A stretch of DNA of 20,151 nt from Spirochaetaceae bacterium. GTDB taxonomy: Bacteria > Spirochaetota > Spirochaetia > DSM-2461. The notes under the pieces are model-generated. The model was not told the origin of the DNA. It worked only from the letters and a program-made list of their open reading frames with translations, and made no database searches. The stretch lies in the NCBI GenBank assembly GCA_016342385.1, contig JAEINM010000017.1:1-20151 (forward strand). Reading direction: 5' to 3'. The translations under genes and the position numbers were made by a program. Position 1 is the stretch's first letter; each line of letters begins with the position of its first letter. Shown piece after piece: positions 7,787 through 13,912 of this stretch.

Positions 7787-9172
7787 TCAGGCCTCCTGTC
7801 CACCGACCACAAGGCCGGTTACTTTAATAGGCGGCTGTCCGACATTGGCGGGAATGGAACCGGAGCTGGATCCGCACATCCCTGTACCGTAATCAAGATT
7901 TTTTCCGACCATTTCTATATTCATAAGAATATCTGATCCCTTACCGATCAAACATGCACCCTTTACAGGCTTGTCAATTCTTCCATTTTTAATCAGGTAG
8001 GCTTCCGCCACAGAAAAGTTGAAATCCGTCGTAGGGGGATTCACTGATCCTCCTCCCATATTTTTACAGTAGATTCCTTCATCGATGGAAGCAATCATCT
8101 CTTCGAGAGAACTGTCCCCGGGAGCAATAAAGGTATTGGTCATACGGGAAGTGGGGGCATACTTGTAGGACTGCTTTCTTCCGCTACCCGTCACGGGGTG
8201 GTCCATTTTCATAGACCCCAGTTTATCCACCATATAACTCTGCAGGACTCCATCTTTTATAAGAACATTTTTCCTTGTTTCCATGGCTTCATCATCAAAA
8301 TCCTGAGAACCCCATTCATTGGGAAGGGTTCCGTCATCAATGGCAGTGACTACAGGACTGGCAATCTGCTGACCCATTTTTCCGCAGAATACCGATGCAT
8401 TATCGGCAACAGCCGTCGCTTCCAGGGCATGTCCACAAGCTTCGTGGAATATGACACCACCGAAACCATTATCCATTACAACAGGCATTTTCCCCTGAGG
8501 AGCCGGTCCGGCTTCCAGTGAAACCAGGGCGATTCTAGCCGCTTCTCCCGCTATATCTTCCGGTCTAAACCGATCAAAAAGCTCAAAGCCCAGTGCTTTC
8601 CCCGGTCCGAAAAAGCCCCTCTCTTTTTTATCCCCTTCAACAGCGACAGCAGTGACGGCAAGTCTTGTTCTAATCCGGGTATCCTTAACCAGACGTCCCT
8701 CCGATGTGGCGACAGTCACCTTCTGCACATTATCCCAATAACGAATCATTACTTCTTCTATCTTTGAAGAGTGGTCTCTCGCAGAGGCATCGGCCCGATA
8801 GAGAATGTCCAGCTTATCTTTAAGGTCTACTGTTGAGGGAAGAATCTCTATTTTATGAGATGAGGGAGCGGAAATAAGATTCAGTTCGCCCATATTACCT
8901 GTTTTATCATATTTTACGGCCTGGGAGACGGTTTCCGCCAGCTTCAGCAATTTGGTCTCATCCACATTGCTGGCATAGAGATAGACACTCTTACCACCCA
9001 TAATAACTCTGATACCCGCTCCGGCAATAAGGCCTGTATTTATAGATTTCACCTTGCCGCTGTCAAAAAGAAGAACCGTGTCGCTGGTATCTTCTATAAA
9101 AATATCCCCATAATCACCACCGTTCTTCAGAGCCACAGCAAGCAATCTGTTATAGAATTCTCGAGAGTACAT
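7787..9172 (-). CDS. tldD: TldD metallopeptidase catalytic subunit
   Basis: This is the zinc-dependent catalytic half of the TldD/E peptidase, acting in the cytoplasm inside a closed chamber formed with TldE. The protein is 461 residues. The HExxxH-type motif reads HEACGH at 243-248 with Glu251 following, and a conserved C-terminal Cys at about 433 (GMCGSSSGSIPANVGQP) corresponds to the third metal ligand of E. coli TldD. The C-terminal LVVGG ending is also typical. The ATG at 9172 has an AAAGGAAA ribosome-binding site about six bases upstream and a promoter at 9206-9234. It is followed directly by tldE. No small precursor peptide or modifying enzyme is seen nearby, so the natural substrate is unknown. 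Confidence 0.93.
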   Translation of the reverse strand: MYSREFYNRLLAVALKNGGDYGDIFIEDTSDTVLLFDSGKVKSINTGLIAGAGIRVIMGGKSVYLYASNVDETKLLKLAETVSQAVKYDKTGNMGELNLISAPSSHKIEILPSTVDLKDKLDILYRADASARDHSSKIEEVMIRYWDNVQKVTVATSEGRLVKDTRIRTRLAVTAVAVEGDKKERGFFGPGKALGFELFDRFRPEDIAGEAARIALVSLEAGPAPQGKMPVVMDNGFGGVIFHEACGHALEATAVADNASVFCGKMGQQIASPVVTAIDDGTLPNEWGSQDFDDEAMETRKNVLIKDGVLQSYMVDKLGSMKMDHPVTGSGRKQSYKYAPTSRMTNTFIAPGDSSLEEMIASIDEGIYCKNMGGGSVNPPTTDFNFSVAEAYLIKNGRIDKPVKGACLIGKGSDILMNIEMVGKNLDYGTGMCGSSSGSIPANVGQPPIKVTGLVVGGQEA

Positions 9173-9205
9173 AGAATTTCCTTTTCATTCATTTTTAGTT
9201 CTACA

Positions 9206-9234
9206 AAATTACCACTACTCCTGTAAAAAGACAA
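9206..9234 (-). promoter_or_regulatory. Predicted sigma70-type promoter of tldD-tldE
   Basis: On the minus strand TTGTCT (9229-9234) and TAATTT (9206-9211) are separated by exactly 17 bases. Transcription would start near 9199 and give a leader of about 27 bases containing the tldD ribosome-binding site. This promoter lies in the 76-base gap downstream of the small CxxC gene, so tldDE need not depend on read-through. Confidence 0.45.
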
Positions 9235-9248
9235 ATAAAGCCTTTAAC

Positions 9249-9449
9249 TCAGTGGGAACTTTTTTTCTTCCCGGACCATTTTTTAGCCGCTTTTGTGGGA
9301 AAAAGAGTGGCAAAATTATGACGCTGCCACTTCAGAAATTTATCTATACAAGCGGAACAGAGATCTGCCGAATGGAATTCATCAATTATCAGATGATTAA
9401 ACTCGGAACTGTATTTCTCAATGGGCTGATCACAGAGCCGGCAATTCAA
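9249..9449 (-). CDS. Small zinc-ribbon-like CxxC protein, TTG start
   Basis: This 66-residue protein has two CxxC pairs, Cys3/Cys6 and Cys31/Cys34, the spacing of a small zinc ribbon. The tail from about residue 43 is basic (KAAKKWSGKKKSS), which could bind nucleic acid or acidic lipid. I do not recognise a named family. The start is TTG at 9449, overlapping the DUF4386 stop as TTGA, with a GAGGGA ribosome-binding site five bases upstream. There is no in-frame ATG that would keep the first Cys pair. The overlap implies translational coupling to the membrane protein, so the two may act together, for example as a membrane protein with a cytosolic metal- or nucleic-acid-sensing partner. That role is inference only. 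Confidence 0.65.
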   Translation of the reverse strand: MNCRLCDQPIEKYSSEFNHLIIDEFHSADLCSACIDKFLKWQRHNFATLFPTKAAKKWSGKKKSSH

Positions 9450-10156
9450 TTTTGTCCCTCTTCCACTTTCACACCTTTAATCAGGAGCCATAAGGGGAAA
9501 ACTATTTCACCGAACATCGTGAAAACTATAATGTTTGCCATAATAGTTGTCCCGTAACCCGGGAAAATCATCCGTGAAAAACTATCTATCACATAACCGG
9601 AACAGGCTATGATCAGAAGAACTCCCAGAAATTTAGGGAGAAAATCAGATTTATAGACTAAATACCCCATGGGTAATAGCCAGAGGCCCCAAAATATCCC
9701 GGCAATGAGAATTCCGAATTCATGAAGATCTAATAATATGGAAGTAAGAGCCTGCACTTGGCCTGATGTAAAAGCATTTAGTGAATCAGCACCTCCCGCA
9801 AGCAGTAAAACCGCGAAATTATTGAGTTCATTAATCATTGTAAGGGGTACAGAGATCAGAAGAAATATAACCATTAAAACAGCATGATTCCTATTAACGG
9901 ATATGAGTAACTTGTATAATAAGAGAACGATAAAAATATGACTTATCTGAACCAGCAGGGCAGCGACTATGCTGAGACGAAACAGACCCGTATTTAATAC
10001 AATATTCACTGCAGTAGCGGCAGCATCTCCCGCGACAACTAGAGTCGCGGGAACATACATAATTCCGAAAATCCCGAGAGGGATCATAAGCGTGTACAGT
10101 AAGCCTGCTGTTCTTGCAATTCTATCTGGAGTTCCATTAAAAGTGCTTTTCCCCAT
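9446..10156 (-). CDS. DUF4386 family integral membrane protein
   Basis: This is a 236-residue hydrophobic protein with about six predicted transmembrane helices. It matches my recollection of the DUF4386 family: RIARTAGLLYTLMIPLGIFG near the N-terminus, followed by GDAAATAVNIVLNTGLFRL, then LLLYKLLISVNRNHAVL and a C-terminal LPMGYLVYKSDFLPKFLGVL segment. The biochemical function of the family is unknown. The ATG at 10156 is preceded by AAGGAAAA. Upstream lies a predicted promoter with an adjoining palindrome at 10191-10208. The last codons overlap the start of the small CxxC gene, forming a two-gene operon. Confidence 0.82.
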   Translation of the reverse strand: MGKSTFNGTPDRIARTAGLLYTLMIPLGIFGIMYVPATLVVAGDAAATAVNIVLNTGLFRLSIVAALLVQISHIFIVLLLYKLLISVNRNHAVLMVIFLLISVPLTMINELNNFAVLLLAGGADSLNAFTSGQVQALTSILLDLHEFGILIAGIFWGLWLLPMGYLVYKSDFLPKFLGVLLIIACSGYVIDSFSRMIFPGYGTTIMANIIVFTMFGEIVFPLWLLIKGVKVEEGQN

Positions 10157-10467
10157 TTTGTTTTCCTTTTTTTTAGATTGTAAATGAATCAGAACATTTA
10201 CCTGTTCTATTTTCTCTATACTATAATTTATTGATCATATTTTTTCCAGAATCAGACTGAAACCGGAAGAAGATTCAAAGTCCTCAGAATCATTGTCCAC
10301 CAGCCTGGAGATTTTAGTTTACTTTATGGATCTGTAGGGATCCGTAAGAATTTGGAATTCACCAATTCTTCACCATTTTTGTCTTTCTGAAAACAGGATG
10401 GATAAAACTGCTGCCTGAAGATAAATGTCAAGCTCAGGACTGTTTATTAACTATCTGATTCAGTACA
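10157..10467. other. Gene-free 311-base divergent intergenic region
   Basis: This gap separates the DUF4386 gene (-) from the methyltransferase gene (+). It holds the AGAACA palindrome and a weak minus-strand promoter near its left end (TGGAAA, 17-base spacer, TATAGT). Two small inverted repeats follow: GGATC/GATCC at 10328-10342, and an AATT-rich stem at 10346-10370 with one bulge, which is followed by ATTTTT at 10375-10380. A weak plus-strand promoter is possible: TTGTCT at 10379-10384, 16 bases, GATAAA at 10401-10406. I see no coding potential or RNA gene in it. Confidence 0.5.
10191..10208. promoter_or_regulatory. Operator-like palindrome AGAACA-N6-TGTTCT upstream of the DUF4386 operon
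   Basis: AGAACA (10191-10196) and TGTTCT (10203-10208) are perfect inverted arms around a six-base spacer. The site lies just downstream of a predicted minus-strand -10 (TATAGT) and upstream of the DUF4386 start at 10156, a typical repressor position. The spacing differs from a Gram-positive LexA box (GAAC-N4-GTTC). Confidence 0.45.
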
Positions 10468-11547
10468 ATGGGTACTATGAAAACTGAAACAGATGATAGA
10501 CCTCCCATAATAACCGGGGAAATTGAAGCCATAAGCTTTTATCGCAAAATGGATACACCGACCATAGTTGAGAAAATGATTGCCGGAGAATTAGTACTGG
10601 TTGAGGAGTTTTACAGCAATGGCCTGCAGGTTTTATCAGAGCTGAAAAGAACACTCCAGCGTACTTTTAAAAATGATGATTTTCAAAGCCAACGAAAATA
10701 CCGCTCTGCCTTTCGTAAGATTTCTCACCGTTTATTACTGAAGGTGGAAAGAAATAAACTGGTCGTTCGCAAATCACCTGATATAGGCTGGCTGAAAATA
10801 TTGTATCCCCGAGTCTCTGATTTTTACATATCTTTTCCTGACGTACAGGGACTGAACAGTTCATGGCAATGGTATCAGAAAGGGATAAAAATCGATACAT
10901 TACAATTAACGATACATCCTTATTATGGCACCTATTTCCCTACCCGCTTTGACCATCTCGCACTCTTTGATCAGTGGTTAAAAACATATCAGGGCTCCAG
11001 GCGGAGTGCCATTGATATGGGAATAGGAAGCGGCGTTCTCTCTTATCAATTAATCGGAAATGGTTTTCAGAAAGTTTTTGGAGTAGATTCAAACAAAAAT
11101 GCCATAACCGGACTACTTCAGGAGAGAAAACGTCTGGGATTTGAAGAGAAACTGAATCTTACTCAGGGAGATCTGTTTTCCGGGCTGGAAATCAAGAGTG
11201 AACTTATTGTTTTTAATCCTCCCTGGCTCTTAGCCAGACATAAACTGGAAGAGGGAATTGATAAGGCAATCTACTATGAAGAGGATCTCTTTCCCCGGTT
11301 CTTCCAACAGGCAGAAAATCATCTTGCTCCCGGAGGCAGAATTGTATTACTCTTTTCCAATCTGGCACAGATAAGCGGAACAGATGATGTCCATCCCATA
11401 AAATTGGAGCTGGAAAAATCAGATCGTTTTACAAAAGAACTTTTCCTCCGGAAAAATGTAAAAGCCGCCTCAAAGAAGACAAAAAGATCTGATTCAAGAA
11501 AAAATGAAAAAGTGGAATTATGGGTACTGACACAGAAGATCAATTAA
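10468..11547 (+). CDS. SAM-dependent methyltransferase with NPPW motif
   Basis: The protein is 359 residues. An N-terminal helical region of about 170 residues without recognised motifs is followed by a class I methyltransferase fold. The SAM-binding loop reads DMGIGSG at 183-189, the acidic end of the second strand is GVDSN, and the catalytic-type NPPW motif sits at 250-253. NPPY/NPPW motifs are characteristic of enzymes that methylate amide or amino nitrogen (PrmC/HemK, RsmC/RlmG-like and N6-adenine enzymes), so an RNA, DNA or protein-glutamine target is likely, but the exact substrate cannot be read. The C-terminus is Lys-rich (SKKTKRSDSRKNEK). No Shine-Dalgarno sequence precedes ATG 10468; a second in-frame ATG at 10477 is equally possible. 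The gene converges on the diguanylate cyclase gene with the stops sharing TTAA. Confidence 0.75.
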   Translation: MGTMKTETDDRPPIITGEIEAISFYRKMDTPTIVEKMIAGELVLVEEFYSNGLQVLSELKRTLQRTFKNDDFQSQRKYRSAFRKISHRLLLKVERNKLVVRKSPDIGWLKILYPRVSDFYISFPDVQGLNSSWQWYQKGIKIDTLQLTIHPYYGTYFPTRFDHLALFDQWLKTYQGSRRSAIDMGIGSGVLSYQLIGNGFQKVFGVDSNKNAITGLLQERKRLGFEEKLNLTQGDLFSGLEIKSELIVFNPPWLLARHKLEEGIDKAIYYEEDLFPRFFQQAENHLAPGGRIVLLFSNLAQISGTDDVHPIKLELEKSDRFTKELFLRKNVKAASKKTKRSDSRKNEKVELWVLTQKIN

Positions 11548-12812
11548 TGGTTTATCTTATTTCTACCGGAATTCTTGGCACTGTATAACAGTTCATCAAC
11601 CTTCTTTAGTAATTCCTGACTGCTTTCACCGGACCATTGAATCAGTCCTCCGCTGAAAGATATTCTCTGATCGACTTCCATACCTGGGAATACTGTACTG
11701 AAAAACTCCATACGCATCCGGTCTGAAAGAATAAGAGCTTCTTCCAGTTGAGTATCAGGCATAATCAGCATAAATTCCTCTCCGCCATAGCGGCCGAATA
11801 TATCATACTCACGACATTCAGTCATAAACTGTTGACTCAGGATCCTGAGAACCTCATCACCCATAGGATGCCCGTAAGTGTCATTTATAGATTTGAAACG
11901 GTCAATATCCAGTAGTAATACGGAAAATTCATGTTTCTGACGTGCTGCATTTGAAATTATTTCACCCAGGCGCTGGAAAAGGTAGCGGTGATTATAAGCT
12001 CCCGTCAGACTGTCTGTAATGGTCATCTTTTCAAGAGTCTCTGTTTTCTGCTGCAGCTCACTGAGAAGCTGGTGATGACGAAAGTTACTTTTTAATCTTG
12101 CCATGAGAAAACGGGCATCGAAAGGTTTGATGATATAATCATCAGCACCGGACTCCAGAACATGGACAATGGTATTAAATTTATCAAGGGACGATATAGC
12201 TATGATGACGGCATGGGGATATTTTTTTCTCAGCTCAATAATAATCTGCTCACCGGAAATTTTCGGCAGCATCAAATCGACAAGATATATATCAAATACT
12301 TTGTTAATCCGGGAAAATTCCTCGGCATCTGAAAACATGGCAACTTTTTTCAGATTGTACATTTTTAATATGGAAGATATAACATTAAGGCTTAAAAGGC
12401 TGTCATCCAGAACAGCAATCGATGTCTTTTTTAAATCTTCAATTATAGAATCCTGTCGTTCAAAATGTTTCAGATGCGCTTTCAGCCTATCAGGAGAGAA
12501 ATCCGATTTGGATATAAAATCCACGACTCCAAGATTAAAGAACACTTCTCTGGTGGCAAAGTCATCGGTAGAAGTGATAATAATTACAGGGATATCATTA
12601 AATTGAGAATGATTCAGTTTCTGCAGAAATTCTTTTGCCGAGCCGTCTTTGAGCTGCTGACCTGTAATAATTAAGTCAATGGAATTTTCACTCAGTAATT
12701 TCAGGGATTCCTCTATTGAATCGCTACTGAGAAAATCTACAGATTCAATCTTGCTCGTACTTTTAACAACTTTCTGGAAGAAAACACTTCTGTCTACATG
12801 CAATACTGTCAT
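11544..12812 (-). CDS. Diguanylate cyclase response regulator (REC-REC-GGDEF)
   Basis: This is a 422-residue PleD-like protein that should make cyclic-di-GMP. REC1 (about 1-120) is degenerate: the position expected to hold the phospho-accepting Asp is Gly51 (DLIITGQQL) and only one N-terminal acidic residue is kept. REC2 (about 131-245) looks functional, with the acidic pair Asp136-Asp137, Asp179 (YLVDLMLP) and Lys229. The GGDEF domain (about 260-422) has LDIDRFK with Asp302, the active-site GGEEF at 343-347 and an inhibitory-site RxxD (Arg334-Asp337) with canonical spacing, so the cyclase is probably active and feedback-inhibited. This is the reverse of PleD, where the first receiver is phosphorylated and the second is the adaptor. 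AGGA precedes the ATG at 12812, with a promoter at 12844-12872. No cognate histidine kinase is in the window. Confidence 0.92.
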   Translation of the reverse strand: MTVLHVDRSVFFQKVVKSTSKIESVDFLSSDSIEESLKLLSENSIDLIITGQQLKDGSAKEFLQKLNHSQFNDIPVIIITSTDDFATREVFFNLGVVDFISKSDFSPDRLKAHLKHFERQDSIIEDLKKTSIAVLDDSLLSLNVISSILKMYNLKKVAMFSDAEEFSRINKVFDIYLVDLMLPKISGEQIIIELRKKYPHAVIIAISSLDKFNTIVHVLESGADDYIIKPFDARFLMARLKSNFRHHQLLSELQQKTETLEKMTITDSLTGAYNHRYLFQRLGEIISNAARQKHEFSVLLLDIDRFKSINDTYGHPMGDEVLRILSQQFMTECREYDIFGRYGGEEFMLIMPDTQLEEALILSDRMRMEFFSTVFPGMEVDQRISFSGGLIQWSGESSQELLKKVDELLYSAKNSGRNKINH

Positions 12813-12843
12813 TTAATAATCCTGTGCTTCTCTTGTTTATTGT

Positions 12844-12874
12844 ATTTTAATGAGTATTTGCCTTTTTTGCAAAT
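12844..12874 (-). promoter_or_regulatory. Predicted promoter of the diguanylate cyclase gene with overlapping inverted repeat
   Basis: On the minus strand TTGCAA (12867-12872), 17 bases, then TAAAAT (12844-12849). Expected transcription start is near 12837, giving a leader of about 25 bases. An inverted repeat, ATTTGC/GCAAAT (12856-12861 with 12869-12874), overlaps the -35 hexamer and could be an operator. Confidence 0.5.
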
Positions 12875-12901
12875 TGTAACTTATAAAATCACCGATTCTA
12901 T

Positions 12902-13765
12902 TTATGCCTCAAACACATATTTACGGCTCCATTTCTGTTCGGCGCCGGGTTGTAGTGAAAAGGAGTAAAATGTTTCTGGAGAAATAACATGCTTCATTCC
13001 CCATAGAGCGAATTTACTAACAGGAAAAGACTCAAATCCGCTGATAGAAATATTATTTCTTTTGTTTTTTAATTTCCATGAAAAGTCATCGGGTTTTTCT
13101 TTCAGAAGACTGTAAGTGTATATCATCTTCTCCGGTTTCGTTTTGATAGAGATCTTTTTCCCATTGACCTCTAATTCTCCCACCAGTTTTCGGCTTTTCA
13201 GGGGATAATTTGTTTCCACTTCTATATGCTCAGAAATATCTTTATCTCCGAGACGAAAAAAATTATGGCAGTACTCTTCTGTCTTTATTCGGGATTCTCC
13301 GGTATTCTTAAGGTGATATTCCATTAGAAGGGAATTGTCTTCAATTCTTATCTTCTTGGTATAATCATATCGGTAGGATCCGACTGTGCAGTTCTTCTGG
13401 AGGAACTCAACTCTGTCATCATAGGTTTTAACTTCTGTTTTAAAGGGAGAAACATCATACTCATCAAAAAAAGAATATGGCTTCAGTGATCTCCTCTTCA
13501 GCGCTCCCACACCGATTTTCATAAATTGTTTTCCCGGCAGGGTTTTCCAGTATGAAAGAGGTGTAGAGATTCCGAATTCTGTTGATAGGCCGAGTCCTTC
13601 GGATCCGGTGTATGATCCACAGGCTTCTTTACCGAGAAAGGTAATACCGCCAAGTGAGATCTGATCCACGACCCCCGTCCAGTCAAAGCGGGAACGTGTG
13701 TATTTAGTCCCGGGTTGTAACATGCTGATTGTTAAATCACTATTCTTAAGTGTTATTTTATTCAT
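12902..13765 (-). CDS. Galactose-mutarotase-like (aldose 1-epimerase superfamily) protein
   Basis: The 287-residue product looks all-beta and fits the aldose 1-epimerase/galactose mutarotase superfamily. It has an early YTRSRFDWTGVV stretch followed by DQISLGG, then KIGVGALKR, a central YHLKNTG segment (the usual strand before the catalytic region) and a C-terminal SLQPGAEQKWSRKYVF. RFDWTG-containing family members are usually annotated only as mutarotase-like, so the substrate sugar is unknown. It could act on a surface or scavenged sugar. It has no signal peptide. There is no Shine-Dalgarno sequence before ATG 13765, but -35/-10-like hexamers end six bases before the start codon, suggesting a leaderless message. 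It shares a divergent 147-base gap with the first peptidase unit and precedes the diguanylate cyclase gene on the same strand. Confidence 0.7.
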   Translation of the reverse strand: MNKITLKNSDLTISMLQPGTKYTRSRFDWTGVVDQISLGGITFLGKEACGSYTGSEGLGLSTEFGISTPLSYWKTLPGKQFMKIGVGALKRRSLKPYSFFDEYDVSPFKTEVKTYDDRVEFLQKNCTVGSYRYDYTKKIRIEDNSLLMEYHLKNTGESRIKTEEYCHNFFRLGDKDISEHIEVETNYPLKSRKLVGELEVNGKKISIKTKPEKMIYTYSLLKEKPDDFSWKLKNKRNNISISGFESFPVSKFALWGMKHVISPETFYSFSLQPGAEQKWSRKYVFEA

Positions 13766-13771
13766 AGGATA

Positions 13772-13799
13772 ACAATATACTTTTCCTTCTCTTTTTCAA
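13772..13799 (-). promoter_or_regulatory. Candidate promoter giving a leaderless mutarotase-like transcript
   Basis: On the minus strand TTGAAA (13794-13799), 16 bases, TATTGT (13772-13777), then six bases to the ATG at 13765. The predicted start of transcription falls at the start codon, and no ribosome-binding site is present. Confidence 0.35.
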
Positions 13800-13838
13800 G
13801 TACTTTTATAAGGAGAGGATCAATCATTGGATTTCAAG

Positions 13839-13887
13839 AATCATGACTTGTTATCTGATAATTAACGTGATAGTGTTAGCTATTAAA
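13839..13887 (+). promoter_or_regulatory. Upstream regulatory repeat, copy A (before the M30-like peptidase gene)
   Basis: The first 23 bases (13839-13861) are identical to 16503-16525 upstream of the second peptidase gene. The next 26 or so bases are mostly the same, including ACGTGATA and CTATTAAA. Within it TTATCTGATAA (13851-13861) is a perfect palindrome with one central base. A weak promoter fits in both copies: TTGTTA (13848-13853), 17 bases, TAGTGT (13871-13876). The repeat ends 25 bases before the start codon. Confidence 0.6.
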
Positions 13888-13912
13888 AAAATATTAAAAA
13901 AGGAAACACTAA

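Noticed and set aside
8198..8521. Open frame of 107 codons on the plus strand inside tldD
   Set aside because: It lies wholly antisense to a well-supported gene, has no ribosome-binding site, and its product shows no family features.
10191..10208. The AGAACA/TGTTCT palindrome as an SOS (LexA) box
   Set aside because: Spacing between GAAC and GTTC is eight bases, not the four of the Gram-positive LexA box, and no DNA-repair gene follows.
10346..10380. AATT-rich inverted repeat followed by ATTTTT as a plus-strand terminator
   Set aside because: No plus-strand gene lies upstream within reach, and the stem is AT-rich with a bulge, so termination is unlikely.
10451..10462. TATCTGATT upstream of the methyltransferase as a third copy of the peptidase palindrome
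   Set aside because: Only eight bases match, the second arm is broken, and nothing else of the shared 50-bp segment is present.
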